Of a stretch of 29,969 bases of DNA, positions 14,264 through 20,230 are shown in pieces. A program made the translations under genes and the position numbers. Origin of the DNA: JBAWAP01 sp049589355 (lineage in GTDB: Bacteria; Chloroflexota; Anaerolineae; VGOG01); NCBI GenBank assembly GCA_049589355.1, contig JBAWAP010000391.1, positions 1 through 29,969 of the forward strand, written 5' to 3'. Every line of letters begins with the position of its first letter. Positions within the stretch are counted from its first letter, which is position 1. Under the pieces are notes generated by a model, which worked only from the letters and a program-made list of their open reading frames with translations, was not told the DNA's origin and did no database searches.

Positions 14264-16075
14264 ATGATGAAATCACGGGTTGGGGTGTATATTTGCCATT
14301 GTGGGATTAACATCGCGGCCACGGTGGATGTGGAGGCGGTTACCGCCTTTGCCCAAACGTTGCCCAACGTGGTGGTGGCCAGGAATTACACCTACATGTG
14401 TTCTGATCCTGGGCAGGAGCTCATCAAGGGCGACATTAAGGAACGCGGGTTGACGCACGTGGTGGTGGCTGCCTGCTCTCCCCGGATGCACGAGCCGACC
14501 TTCCGCGGAGTAGTTGAAGAGGCGGGGATCAACCCCTACTGCTTCGAGATGGCCAACGTCAGGGAGCAGTGTTCCTGGGTCCACCAGGACAGGGCGCGGG
14601 CCACCGAGAAAGCGGAGCAACTCGTGGCCTCGGCAGTGGCCAAGGCCGCTCTGCTACAGCCGCTGGAGGAGAGGGAGGTGGGCGTCATTCCGGCGGCGCT
14701 GGTCATCGGCGGGGGGATAGCCGGCATCGAGGCCGCCCTGGACATCGCCAACGCGGGCTTCAAGGTCTACCTGGTGGAGAAGGAGCCGACCATCGGCGGA
14801 CGGGTGGCCCAGCTCAACAGAACTTTCCCTACTCTGGAGAGCTGCCTGGAGCTGTTGGGCCCCAGGATGAGGGCGGTGGCGGAGCACCCCAACATCGAGC
14901 TTCTGACCTCCTCGGAGGTAGTGGGCATTGAGGGCTACATCGGCAACTTCCAGGTGAAGGTGCAAGAGGCAAGACGCAAGGTGCAAGAGGCAGGAGGCAA
15001 GGAGCAAGATTCCTGCACCCTACAACCTGCGGCCAGCACCCTGCATTTTGAGGTGGGGTCGGTGGTGGTGGCTATCGGCTACGATCATTTCGATGCCCGC
15101 CTCAAGCCTGAGCTGGGCTATGGCAAGTATCCTAACGTCATCACCGCTCCTGAATTCGAGAGGCTGTCCATGGAGCAGGGGAGCAGGGGAGCAAGGGAGC
15201 AAGGGAGCAGGGGAGCAGGGCCGACCACCCGACCACTTGACTACCTGACCACCCGACCAAGTGATGTGGTGTTCATCCAGTGCGTGGGTTCGCGGGATCA
15301 GAGCGTGGGCCACGAGTACTGTTCGCGGGTGTGTTGCATGTACACGGCGAAGCAGGCTCATCTGGTCAAGGATAGGATACCCGAGGCTGAGGTGACGGTG
15401 TTCTACATGGACGTGCGGGCCTTTGGCAAGGGTTTTGAGGAGTTCTACGACCGGGTGAGGGGTGAGGGGGTGAGGTACCGTCGGGGCAGCGTGTCGGAGA
15501 TCTACAAGCGTGGTGAGAAGCTGGTGGTGCGGGCTGAGGACACGATTTTGGGTGAGCCGTTAGAGATGGAGGCGGACCTGGTGGTGCTGGCTACGGGGGT
15601 GGTTCCCCGCCGTAGTGCTCAGGGGATCGCCGAGCTGCTGAAGTTGCCCCGGTCCCCCGATGGCTTCTTGGCCGAGGCTCATCCCAAGCTGAGGCCGGTG
15701 GATACCGTCAACGATGGCATCTATCTGGCGGGCTGCTGCCAGGGACCCAAGGACATCCCCGATACCATCGCTCAGGCCAAGGCCGCGGCCTCGTCGGCCA
15801 TGATCCCTTTGTCGCGGGGCAGGGTGAAGGTCGAATCTATCACCAGTGTGGTCGAGGTGGAGACCTGTGCCGGATGCGGCATCTGCGAGAGCTTATGCGT
15901 CTATGGGGCGCTGGCCCGCGATGCCAGGAGGGGGATCATGACCGTGAACCAGGTGCTGTGCAAAGGGTGTGGAGCCTGCGCGGCGGCCTGTCCCTCGGGC
16001 ACGATGGCCCTCAGCCATTTCACCCATGACCAGGTTATGGCCCAGATCGAGGCCATGTTGGAAGTTGGAGGTTAG
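14264..16075 (+). CDS. hdrA: HdrA-like protein with N-terminal cysteine domain and C-terminal ferredoxin
   Basis: A 603-residue HdrA. It has the complete N-terminal domain (YICHCGINIAA, YMCSDPGQEL, AACSPRMHEPTF), an FAD site GGGIAGI near residue 149, the VVFIQCVGSRD core at 335, and a two-cluster ferredoxin (CAGCGICESLC at 535, CKGCGACAAACP at 566). Two features are odd. The usual flavin-proximal CxxC is reduced to one cysteine in TLESCLELLGP, and the internal ferredoxin segment present in the first HdrA is replaced by a heptamer-coded insert (residues about 233-261). A second, octamer-coded insert (about 304-333) sits directly before the core strand. It lies between two ETF operons, suggesting an HdrA-ETF complex. 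The final codons lie in another heptamer tract. Confidence 0.86.
   Translation: MMKSRVGVYICHCGINIAATVDVEAVTAFAQTLPNVVVARNYTYMCSDPGQELIKGDIKERGLTHVVVAACSPRMHEPTFRGVVEEAGINPYCFEMANVREQCSWVHQDRARATEKAEQLVASAVAKAALLQPLEEREVGVIPAALVIGGGIAGIEAALDIANAGFKVYLVEKEPTIGGRVAQLNRTFPTLESCLELLGPRMRAVAEHPNIELLTSSEVVGIEGYIGNFQVKVQEARRKVQEAGGKEQDSCTLQPAASTLHFEVGSVVVAIGYDHFDARLKPELGYGKYPNVITAPEFERLSMEQGSRGAREQGSRGAGPTTRPLDYLTTRPSDVVFIQCVGSRDQSVGHEYCSRVCCMYTAKQAHLVKDRIPEAEVTVFYMDVRAFGKGFEEFYDRVRGEGVRYRRGSVSEIYKRGEKLVVRAEDTILGEPLEMEADLVVLATGVVPRRSAQGIAELLKLPRSPDGFLAEAHPKLRPVDTVNDGIYLAGCCQGPKDIPDTIAQAKAAASSAMIPLSRGRVKVESITSVVEVETCAGCGICESLCVYGALARDARRGIMTVNQVLCKGCGACAAACPSGTMALSHFTHDQVMAQIEAMLEVGG
14960..15046. repeat. 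In-frame inverted heptamer tract in the third hdrA
   Basis: Seven GTGCAAG/AGGCAAG-type units (14960-15008) are followed by five complementary CCTGCAC/CCTACAA-type units (15012-15046). The insert occupies the place of the internal ferredoxin segment found in the first HdrA. Confidence 0.83.
15175..15260. repeat. In-frame octamer tract in the third hdrA
   Basis: GCAGGGGA/GCAAGGGA units (15175-15220) are followed by CCGACCAC/TTGACTAC/CTGACCAC units (15221-15260). It codes for a Gly/Ser/Arg/Gln then Thr/Pro/Asp-rich loop just before the VVFIQCVGSRD strand, the same loop invaded in the double HdrA at 6131-6258. Confidence 0.87.
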
Positions 16076-16113
16076 AAGCTGGAAGTTGGATTTCCAATCT
16101 CCAATATCCAATT
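16058..16113. repeat. Inverted heptamer tract between the third hdrA and etfB copy 2
   Basis: TTGGAAG, TTGGAGG, TTAGAAG and CTGGAAG units are followed by TCCAATC/TCCAATA/TCCAATT. The third unit supplies the TAG stop of the upstream HdrA. Confidence 0.83.
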
Positions 16114-16134
16114 CGCAGGGGGAGTACAAGGCAA

Positions 16135-16944
16135 ATGCACGCTATAGTATGTATCAAACAGGTGCCTGATACCACGGAGGTGAGGATCAATCCTGAGACG
16201 GGGACTTTGATCCGCGAGGGGGTGCCCAGCATCATCAATCCCTTCGACACCTACGCTATTGAGGAAGCACTTCTCTTGCGGGAGAAGTTCGGTGGCCAGG
16301 TGACGGTGGTTTCCATGGGCCCGCCCCAGGCCGAGGATGCCCTGCGGGAGACCATAGCCATGGGTGCGGACGAGGCTATCCTGCTATCGGACCGCGCCTT
16401 CGCCGGGGCCGATACCCTGGCCACGGCCTACACCTTGGCAGAGGCCATCAGGCGAATCGGCGATTACGACCTGGTCATCTGTGGCCGGCAGGCGATTGAC
16501 GGCGATACCGGTCAGGTGGGGCCGGGCATCGCCAATCGCTTAGAAATCCCTCAACTGACCTACGTCTCCAGGATCAGGCAGGTTGATTTCGAGAACAAGA
16601 CCATCACCGTCGAGAGGTTGGTGGAGGAGGGGTGCGAGGTGGTGGCCAGCACCCTGCCAGCGGTCATCACGGTGAACAAGGACATCAACCAGCCACGCTA
16701 CCCCGATTTCAAGGGGGTGATTCGCTCGCGAGGGGTGGATATCCCGGTGTGGGATGCGTGTGTTCTGGAGGGAGCCGACTCGGCCCAATGCGGCCTGGAC
16801 GGCTCGCCCACCAAGGTGGTGCGCGTCTTCACCCCTCCGTCTCGCCAGGAGGAGGCGGAGATCATCGAGGCCGAGACCATCGAGGAGGCGGTGGCACTGC
16901 TGGCTGAGAGGCTGTTGGCGGAGGGGTTTGTATCCGAGGTGTAG
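16135..16944 (+). CDS. etfB: Electron transfer flavoprotein beta subunit, copy 2
   Basis: A 269-residue EtfB opening MHAIVCIKQVPDTTEVRI. The nucleotide-binding loop CGRQAIDGDTGQVGPGIA is near residues 120-140, and TYAIEEALLLREKFGG is present. This AIDGDT-type loop is the form common in bacterial EtfBs that work with acyl-CoA dehydrogenases or bifurcating partners. Its EtfA partner is not next to it but 1.3 kb downstream, separated by a REP array and a transposase gene. The EtfB/EtfA pair was probably contiguous before that insertion. The start has AAGG close upstream. Confidence 0.93.
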   Translation: MHAIVCIKQVPDTTEVRINPETGTLIREGVPSIINPFDTYAIEEALLLREKFGGQVTVVSMGPPQAEDALRETIAMGADEAILLSDRAFAGADTLATAYTLAEAIRRIGDYDLVICGRQAIDGDTGQVGPGIANRLEIPQLTYVSRIRQVDFENKTITVERLVEEGCEVVASTLPAVITVNKDINQPRYPDFKGVIRSRGVDIPVWDACVLEGADSAQCGLDGSPTKVVRVFTPPSRQEEAEIIEAETIEEAVALLAERLLAEGFVSEV

Positions 16945-16969
16945 TGCGGTCAAGGGGAGGCGGGTTGGT

Positions 16970-17700
16970 TTTTGGAGGTCTACAGGTTGGAAACCTGTAG
17001 TCGCCCGAGTGTTGTTCTTGGCGATGGTACCGGCGCAGACTACACCTTTCCAAGGTGTAGTGCTCGCTAATCGGCCAGTGGCGTTTTGACCAGGGCCTTG
17101 CGTCAACCAATCACAAGGACATGACTCAGGGTGGGTGCGTGTTGGGTGGGAGATAGGGGAGAGTAGAGGGTCAAGGCGGGGTGGGTTGGTTCTTGGAGGT
17201 CTACAGGTTAGAAACCTGTAGTCGCTCGGGCGCCACTCTTGGCGAGGGGGCTCAGCGCAAACCACACCTTTCCAAGGTGTAGTGCTCGCTAACTGATCAG
17301 CAGTGTCTTGACCGATGCCCAGCACTCACTGAACCAGAGGAGGGGACAAGGGTCAAGACGAAGCTGGTTGGTTTGCGGGGGTCTACAGGTTAGAAACCTG
17401 TAGTCGCCCAAGCCCTGCTTTTGGCGAAGCTACGTGGCGCAAACCACACCTTTCCAAGGTGCAGTGTTTGTCAACTGACCGTCGGTGGTTTGACCAGGGC
17501 CTTGCGTCAACCAATCACAAAGACATGACTCAGGGTGCGTGTTGGGTGGGAGATAGGGGAGAGTAGAGGGTCAAGGCGGGGTGGGTTGGTTCTTGGAGGT
17601 CTACAGGTTAGAAACCTGTAGTCGCCCAAGCTTTGCTCTTAGCAAGGGTACTCATCGCAGACTACACCTTTTCAAGGTGTAGTACCCACTAACTGATCAG
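16970..17700. repeat. Four-unit REP array upstream of the REP-associated transposase
   Basis: Each unit has hairpin a (arms CTACAGGTT and AACCTGTAG) and hairpin b (arms ACACCTT and AAGGTGT). Hairpin a lies at 16980, 17201, 17383 and 17601; hairpin b at 17040, 17264, 17446 and 17662. Units 1 and 3 share one downstream flank and units 2 and 4 another, so a dimer of about 400 bp has been duplicated in tandem. I see no credible gene in this 800-base stretch. Confidence 0.88.
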
Positions 17701-17745
17701 CCGCGTTTTGACCAATGCCTAACTTTCACCCAGAGGAGAAATGGC

Positions 17746-18219
17746 GTGAACGAACAGTCGGACTGTCACCAACTCTTCAAGTACCGTCCTAACGCTTATC
17801 ACCACGTCACTTTCCCCACCAAGCGCCGCCGTCCGGTGCTGGCAGGTGAGGTGCGACAACGAGTGCATTACTGGGGCGACGAGATTGCCCGTCAGCACGA
17901 CTTTCAACTACTGGAGCGCAACACCTGGCTGGACCACGCTCACATGCTGATCTTCGTGCGCATCGGAGAAGACCTGAGTGATGTGATGCATCAACTGAAG
18001 GGCCAATCGGCACGGCAGATCTTTCTGGAGTTTGATGGACTCAAGCAGCAGATCGGCCTCAACAACCTATGGGCCCGTCGTTTCCGCGCCGACGAGGTGC
18101 CGCCCGAAGCCTTGGAAGAGGTGCGGCAATACATCCGCAGTCAGGAAGCCATCCACACCCGTCGTGCTGGCTACTTACCGATAGCGCGATTGGAGCGCTG
18201 GAGAGAGCTGGAATTGTGA
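17746..18219 (+). CDS. REP-associated (IS200-like) Y1 transposase
   Basis: A 157-residue protein with a GTG start behind AGGAG (17734-17738). The HUH-like motif is DHAHMLIFV near residue 65. LKGQSARQIF, NNLWARRF and VRQYIRSQE with the candidate catalytic tyrosine near residue 132 follow, in the order expected of Y1 transposases. REP-associated transposases process the REP hairpins next to which they are found, and here four REP units lie directly upstream. There is no REP copy after the gene: only 22 nt separate its stop from etfA copy 2. It belongs to a different subgroup from the transposase at 10567, lacking the YGAFSF motif. It splits the etfB-etfA pair. Confidence 0.82.
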   Translation: MNEQSDCHQLFKYRPNAYHHVTFPTKRRRPVLAGEVRQRVHYWGDEIARQHDFQLLERNTWLDHAHMLIFVRIGEDLSDVMHQLKGQSARQIFLEFDGLKQQIGLNNLWARRFRADEVPPEALEEVRQYIRSQEAIHTRRAGYLPIARLERWRELEL

Positions 18220-18241
18220 TCTTATCTGGTCGGGGGGAATC

Positions 18242-19510
18242 TTGGCACTTCTAGAAATCAACCGCGATGAATGTATAGGTTGTGGGGCCTGTGTGGAGGT
18301 GTGCCCCTTTGGGTCTCTGAGCCTGGACGATGAGAACATCGCCGTGGTGAATGAGACCTGCACGGCCTGTGGCGCTTGCCTGCCCGAGTGCCCGGTCGAG
18401 GCCCTCAGCCTGCCGGAGAGGGAAATCGTCGAGGTTGACCTGAGCGCCTATCGGGGGGTCTGGTTCTGGGTGGAGCAGTTTCGAGGGCGGGCTTCTTCCA
18501 TCTCCTGGGAGATGGCAGGCAAGGGCCGGGAGCTGGCCGACGAGCTGGACACGACCCTCACGGCCTGTGTGTTGGGCCAGGGCGTGGAGCGCATCGCCCA
18601 GGAGGCCATCTGCTATGGCGCCGATCGGGTCTTCCTGGTGGAAGATCCCACGTTGAGTGTTTATCGCACCGATCCCTATGCTGCTGCGCTGGTAGATCTG
18701 GTTCAGAGGTACAGGCCGGAGGTCTTCATCCTGGGGGCTTCCAGCCGGGGGCGTGACCTGGCGGGGTCGGTGGCCACCCAACTGCGCACCGGCCTGACGG
18801 CCGACTGCACCGAGCTGACCATTGACCCTGAGACGCGCCTCCTGCGCCAGACCCGTCCCGCCTTCGGGGGCAACATCATGGCCACCATCTTATGTCCCCA
18901 CCATCGTCCTCAGATGGCCACCGTCCGCCACCGGGTGTTCGAGATGCCCGGGATGGACGCCGGCCGCCAGGGGCAAATTGTGCGCGAGGGGGCCGTCAGA
19001 AGCGAGGGGGAGATCGCCAGCAAGGTGGTGGATTTCATCACCCAGGAGGGCGAGGTGAACCTGGCTGACGCTCGGATCATCGTGGCCGGCGGCCGGGGGG
19101 TGGGAGGGCCGGAGGGCTTTGCCCCCATTCGCGAGTTGGCGGAGGTTCTGGGTGGGGCGGTGGGGTCCTCACGCTCCGCGGTGGATGCTGGCTGGATTCC
19201 TTATGCCCATCAGGTGGGCCAGACCGGTCGCACCGTGCGGCCCGACCTCTATATTGCCTGTGGCATCTCAGGGGCCATCCAGCACCTGGCGGGGATGAAG
19301 ACCTCGCGGTGCATTGTGGCCATCAACAAAGACCCTGAGGCCCCTATCTTTCAGGTGGCCCATTACGGCATCGTGGGCGACCTCTTCCAGGTAGTGCCGG
19401 CCCTGGCGGAGCAGTTCAGGCAGAGGTTACATACGAAAGTCCAAAGCCCGAAATCCAAAATCCAAAATCCAAAGTCCAAAGTCCAAAACAAGTGCGCAAC
19501 AGATCCGTAA
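18242..19510 (+). CDS. etfA: EtfA copy 2 fused to an N-terminal two-cluster ferredoxin
   Basis: A 422-residue protein. Residues 1-60 are a ferredoxin with Cys11, 14, 17 and 21 and Cys40, 43, 46 and 50, placed for two [4Fe-4S] clusters. The rest is a complete EtfA, ending in VDAGWIPYAHQVGQTGRTV, LYIACGISGAIQH and AINKDPEAPIFQVAHYGIVGD. Ferredoxin-fused EtfA is known from the bifurcating caffeyl-CoA reductase ETF (CarE), so a role in ferredoxin-coupled electron transfer is reasonable but inferred. A TTG start at 18242 behind GGGGGGA is used because the ferredoxin begins there. The last about 20 residues are coded by a heptamer tract. Its EtfB partner is copy 2, before the REP array. Confidence 0.92.
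   Translation: MALLEINRDECIGCGACVEVCPFGSLSLDDENIAVVNETCTACGACLPECPVEALSLPEREIVEVDLSAYRGVWFWVEQFRGRASSISWEMAGKGRELADELDTTLTACVLGQGVERIAQEAICYGADRVFLVEDPTLSVYRTDPYAAALVDLVQRYRPEVFILGASSRGRDLAGSVATQLRTGLTADCTELTIDPETRLLRQTRPAFGGNIMATILCPHHRPQMATVRHRVFEMPGMDAGRQGQIVREGAVRSEGEIASKVVDFITQEGEVNLADARIIVAGGRGVGGPEGFAPIRELAEVLGGAVGSSRSAVDAGWIPYAHQVGQTGRTVRPDLYIACGISGAIQHLAGMKTSRCIVAINKDPEAPIFQVAHYGIVGDLFQVVPALAEQFRQRLHTKVQSPKSKIQNPKSKVQNKCATDP
19438..19486. repeat. Heptamer tract (seven units) at the 3' end of etfA copy 2
   Basis: AGTCCAA, AGCCCGA, AATCCAA x3 and AGTCCAA x2 in 7-nt register. It codes for a Lys/Ser/Pro/Gln-rich tail on EtfA. It is the last such tract in the window. Confidence 0.85.
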
Positions 19511-19512
19511 AT

Positions 19513-19531
19513 CCCTTCGACAGGCTCAGGG
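19513..19531. repeat. Short dispersed palindromic repeat
   Basis: The sequence CCCTTCGACAGGCTCAGGG, whose CCCT and AGGG ends pair, resembles a dispersed repeat common in environmental bacterial genomes. It is the only copy in this window, so the call rests on recognition. Confidence 0.4.
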
Positions 19532-19587
19532 CGTCGCCTGCCAGCCTGCTAAATCCTGCTAGTTCGTTGTTCCTCCTGGGTGTATCC

Positions 19588-19797
19588 ATGCCGAAGATCG
19601 AGATCAAGCAAGAGTGGTGTAAGGGCTGCTATATTTGCGTTGAGTTCTGTCCCCGGAAAGTGTTGGAGAGGGACGAAACCGCTTTCGTGCGCGGATTTCA
19701 CCCCGTGGTAGTTGTTCGCCCGGAGGACTGCACCGTCTGTCGTCTCTGTGAGCTACTCTGTCCGGACCTGGCCATCGCCGTCTCCGAGGAGGATTAG
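19588..19797 (+). CDS. Small two-[4Fe-4S] ferredoxin, KorD-like
   Basis: A 69-residue ferredoxin with Cys11, 14, 17 and 21 (CKGCYICVEFC) and Cys48, 51, 54 and 58 (CTVCRLCELLC). The PRKVLERD stretch after the first motif resembles the delta subunit of 2-oxoacid:ferredoxin oxidoreductases (KorD/VorD). In those enzymes it sits beside alpha, beta and gamma subunits, but none follows here: the next genes are a CRISPR locus. It is either a remnant of a kor operon cut by the CRISPR locus or a free ferredoxin serving the Hdr/ETF genes. The ATG at 19588 gives a normal ferredoxin start; the longer frame from 19492 overlaps etfA and reads through a repeat. No strong ribosome site is seen. Confidence 0.8.
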   Translation: MPKIEIKQEWCKGCYICVEFCPRKVLERDETAFVRGFHPVVVVRPEDCTVCRLCELLCPDLAIAVSEED

Positions 19798-19834
19798 GGT
19801 AACCAAGAAATAAATCAGGTTTTTCGAACCCCAA

Positions 19835-19875
19835 AATCAGGGATTCCCTGATTGCGGTTTCATCAGATTTCTGAT
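19835..19875. promoter_or_regulatory. Operator-like palindromes overlapping the CRISPR operon promoter
   Basis: AATCAGGGATTCCCTGATT (19835-19853, 9-nt arms) overlaps the -35 box. ATCAGATTTCTGAT (19862-19875, 6-nt arms) fills most of the spacer to the -10 box. Both have ATCAG...CTGAT ends, and a further half site AAATCAGG lies at about 19812. The first palindrome has no T run, so it is not a normal terminator. A repressor-binding role is inferred. Confidence 0.5.
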
Positions 19876-19880
19876 ATAAT
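19852..19880 (+). promoter_or_regulatory. Promoter of the type III-D CRISPR operon
   Basis: TTGCGG (19852-19857), 17 nt, TATAAT (19875-19880). Transcription would begin near 19887, leaving a leader of about 270 nt before cas10. No other good promoter is seen before cas10. Confidence 0.65.
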
Positions 19881-19886
19881 AATAGT

Positions 19887-20105
19887 ATATGGTGCATCAG
19901 CCGGTTAGAGCAGGCTTACAGCTTCGAGGCCGGATGGCTTTGAGCGGCTGGTGGTGCGGAGAGGTCTCATGCGATTGTAGTTATTCGGGGAGGAGTACCG
20001 TGAGGACTATTTACAGCCCGGACCCCGCTTCAATATCATTCCGCTTTTCGACTTTCCTACGCCAACGCGAGGGTACAGTGCGTCCCTGCGTTGGCGTTTT
20101 TGTTT
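19887..20105 (+). ncRNA. Putative cas10 leader transcript (attenuator or small RNA)
   Basis: This stretch lies between a strong promoter and an intrinsic terminator. It does not resemble tmRNA, RNase P RNA, SRP RNA or the common riboswitches I could compare by eye. It contains a well-placed ribosome site GGGGAGGAG (19987-19995). Confidence 0.35.
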
Positions 20106-20230
20106 CACGAATCCGTATGGTCGGACTCAGTACCCTAATATCCCTCAGGGAGGCATATCTATGTCACGACAACTGGTGTCCTTTGACACCGACCGGATCA
20201 AAGAGTATCTGTTCGCTACCCCTGCTCTGA
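20000..20230 (+). CDS. Possible leader ORF overlapping the cas10 start
   Basis: A 76-residue frame with a GTG start 4 nt after the strong ribosome site GGGGAGGAG. It runs through the terminator hairpin at 20060-20105 and stops 70 nt inside cas10 in another frame. The peptide is not recognised: it is mixed polar and hydrophobic with no clear domain. Translation through the hairpin could control termination before cas10. It may equally be a chance frame. Confidence 0.25.
   Translation: MRTIYSPDPASISFRFSTFLRQREGTVRPCVGVFVSRIRMVGLSTLISLREAYLCHDNWCPLTPTGSKSICSLPLL
20060..20105 (+). terminator. Intrinsic terminator in the cas10 leader
   Basis: CGCCAACGC(g)AGGG (20060-20073) pairs with CCCTGCGTTGGCG (20084-20096) with one bulged G, followed by TTTTTGTTT. 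The 13-bp stem is strong. Lying between the promoter and cas10, it would stop most transcripts unless bypassed. Confidence 0.75.

Noticed and set aside
13012..14367. Long minus-strand open frame (451 codons) over etfB-etfA and the third hdrA start
   Set aside because: Composition is an antisense artefact of high-G+C coding DNA; both ETF genes on the other strand are certain.
16540..17325. Minus-strand open frame spanning the end of etfB copy 2 and the REP array
   Set aside because: It mixes antisense of etfB with REP repeats; its internal protein repeat only reflects the DNA repeats.
16970..17700. REP array considered as a second CRISPR array
   Set aside because: Units are 180-220 bp with two different hairpins and conserved flanks arranged as a dimer, and a REP-type transposase follows directly.
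19887..20105. cas10 leader considered as a T-box, cyclic-di-GMP or manganese riboswitch
   Set aside because: Some short stretches look similar, but I could not find the full conserved cores of any of these classes.
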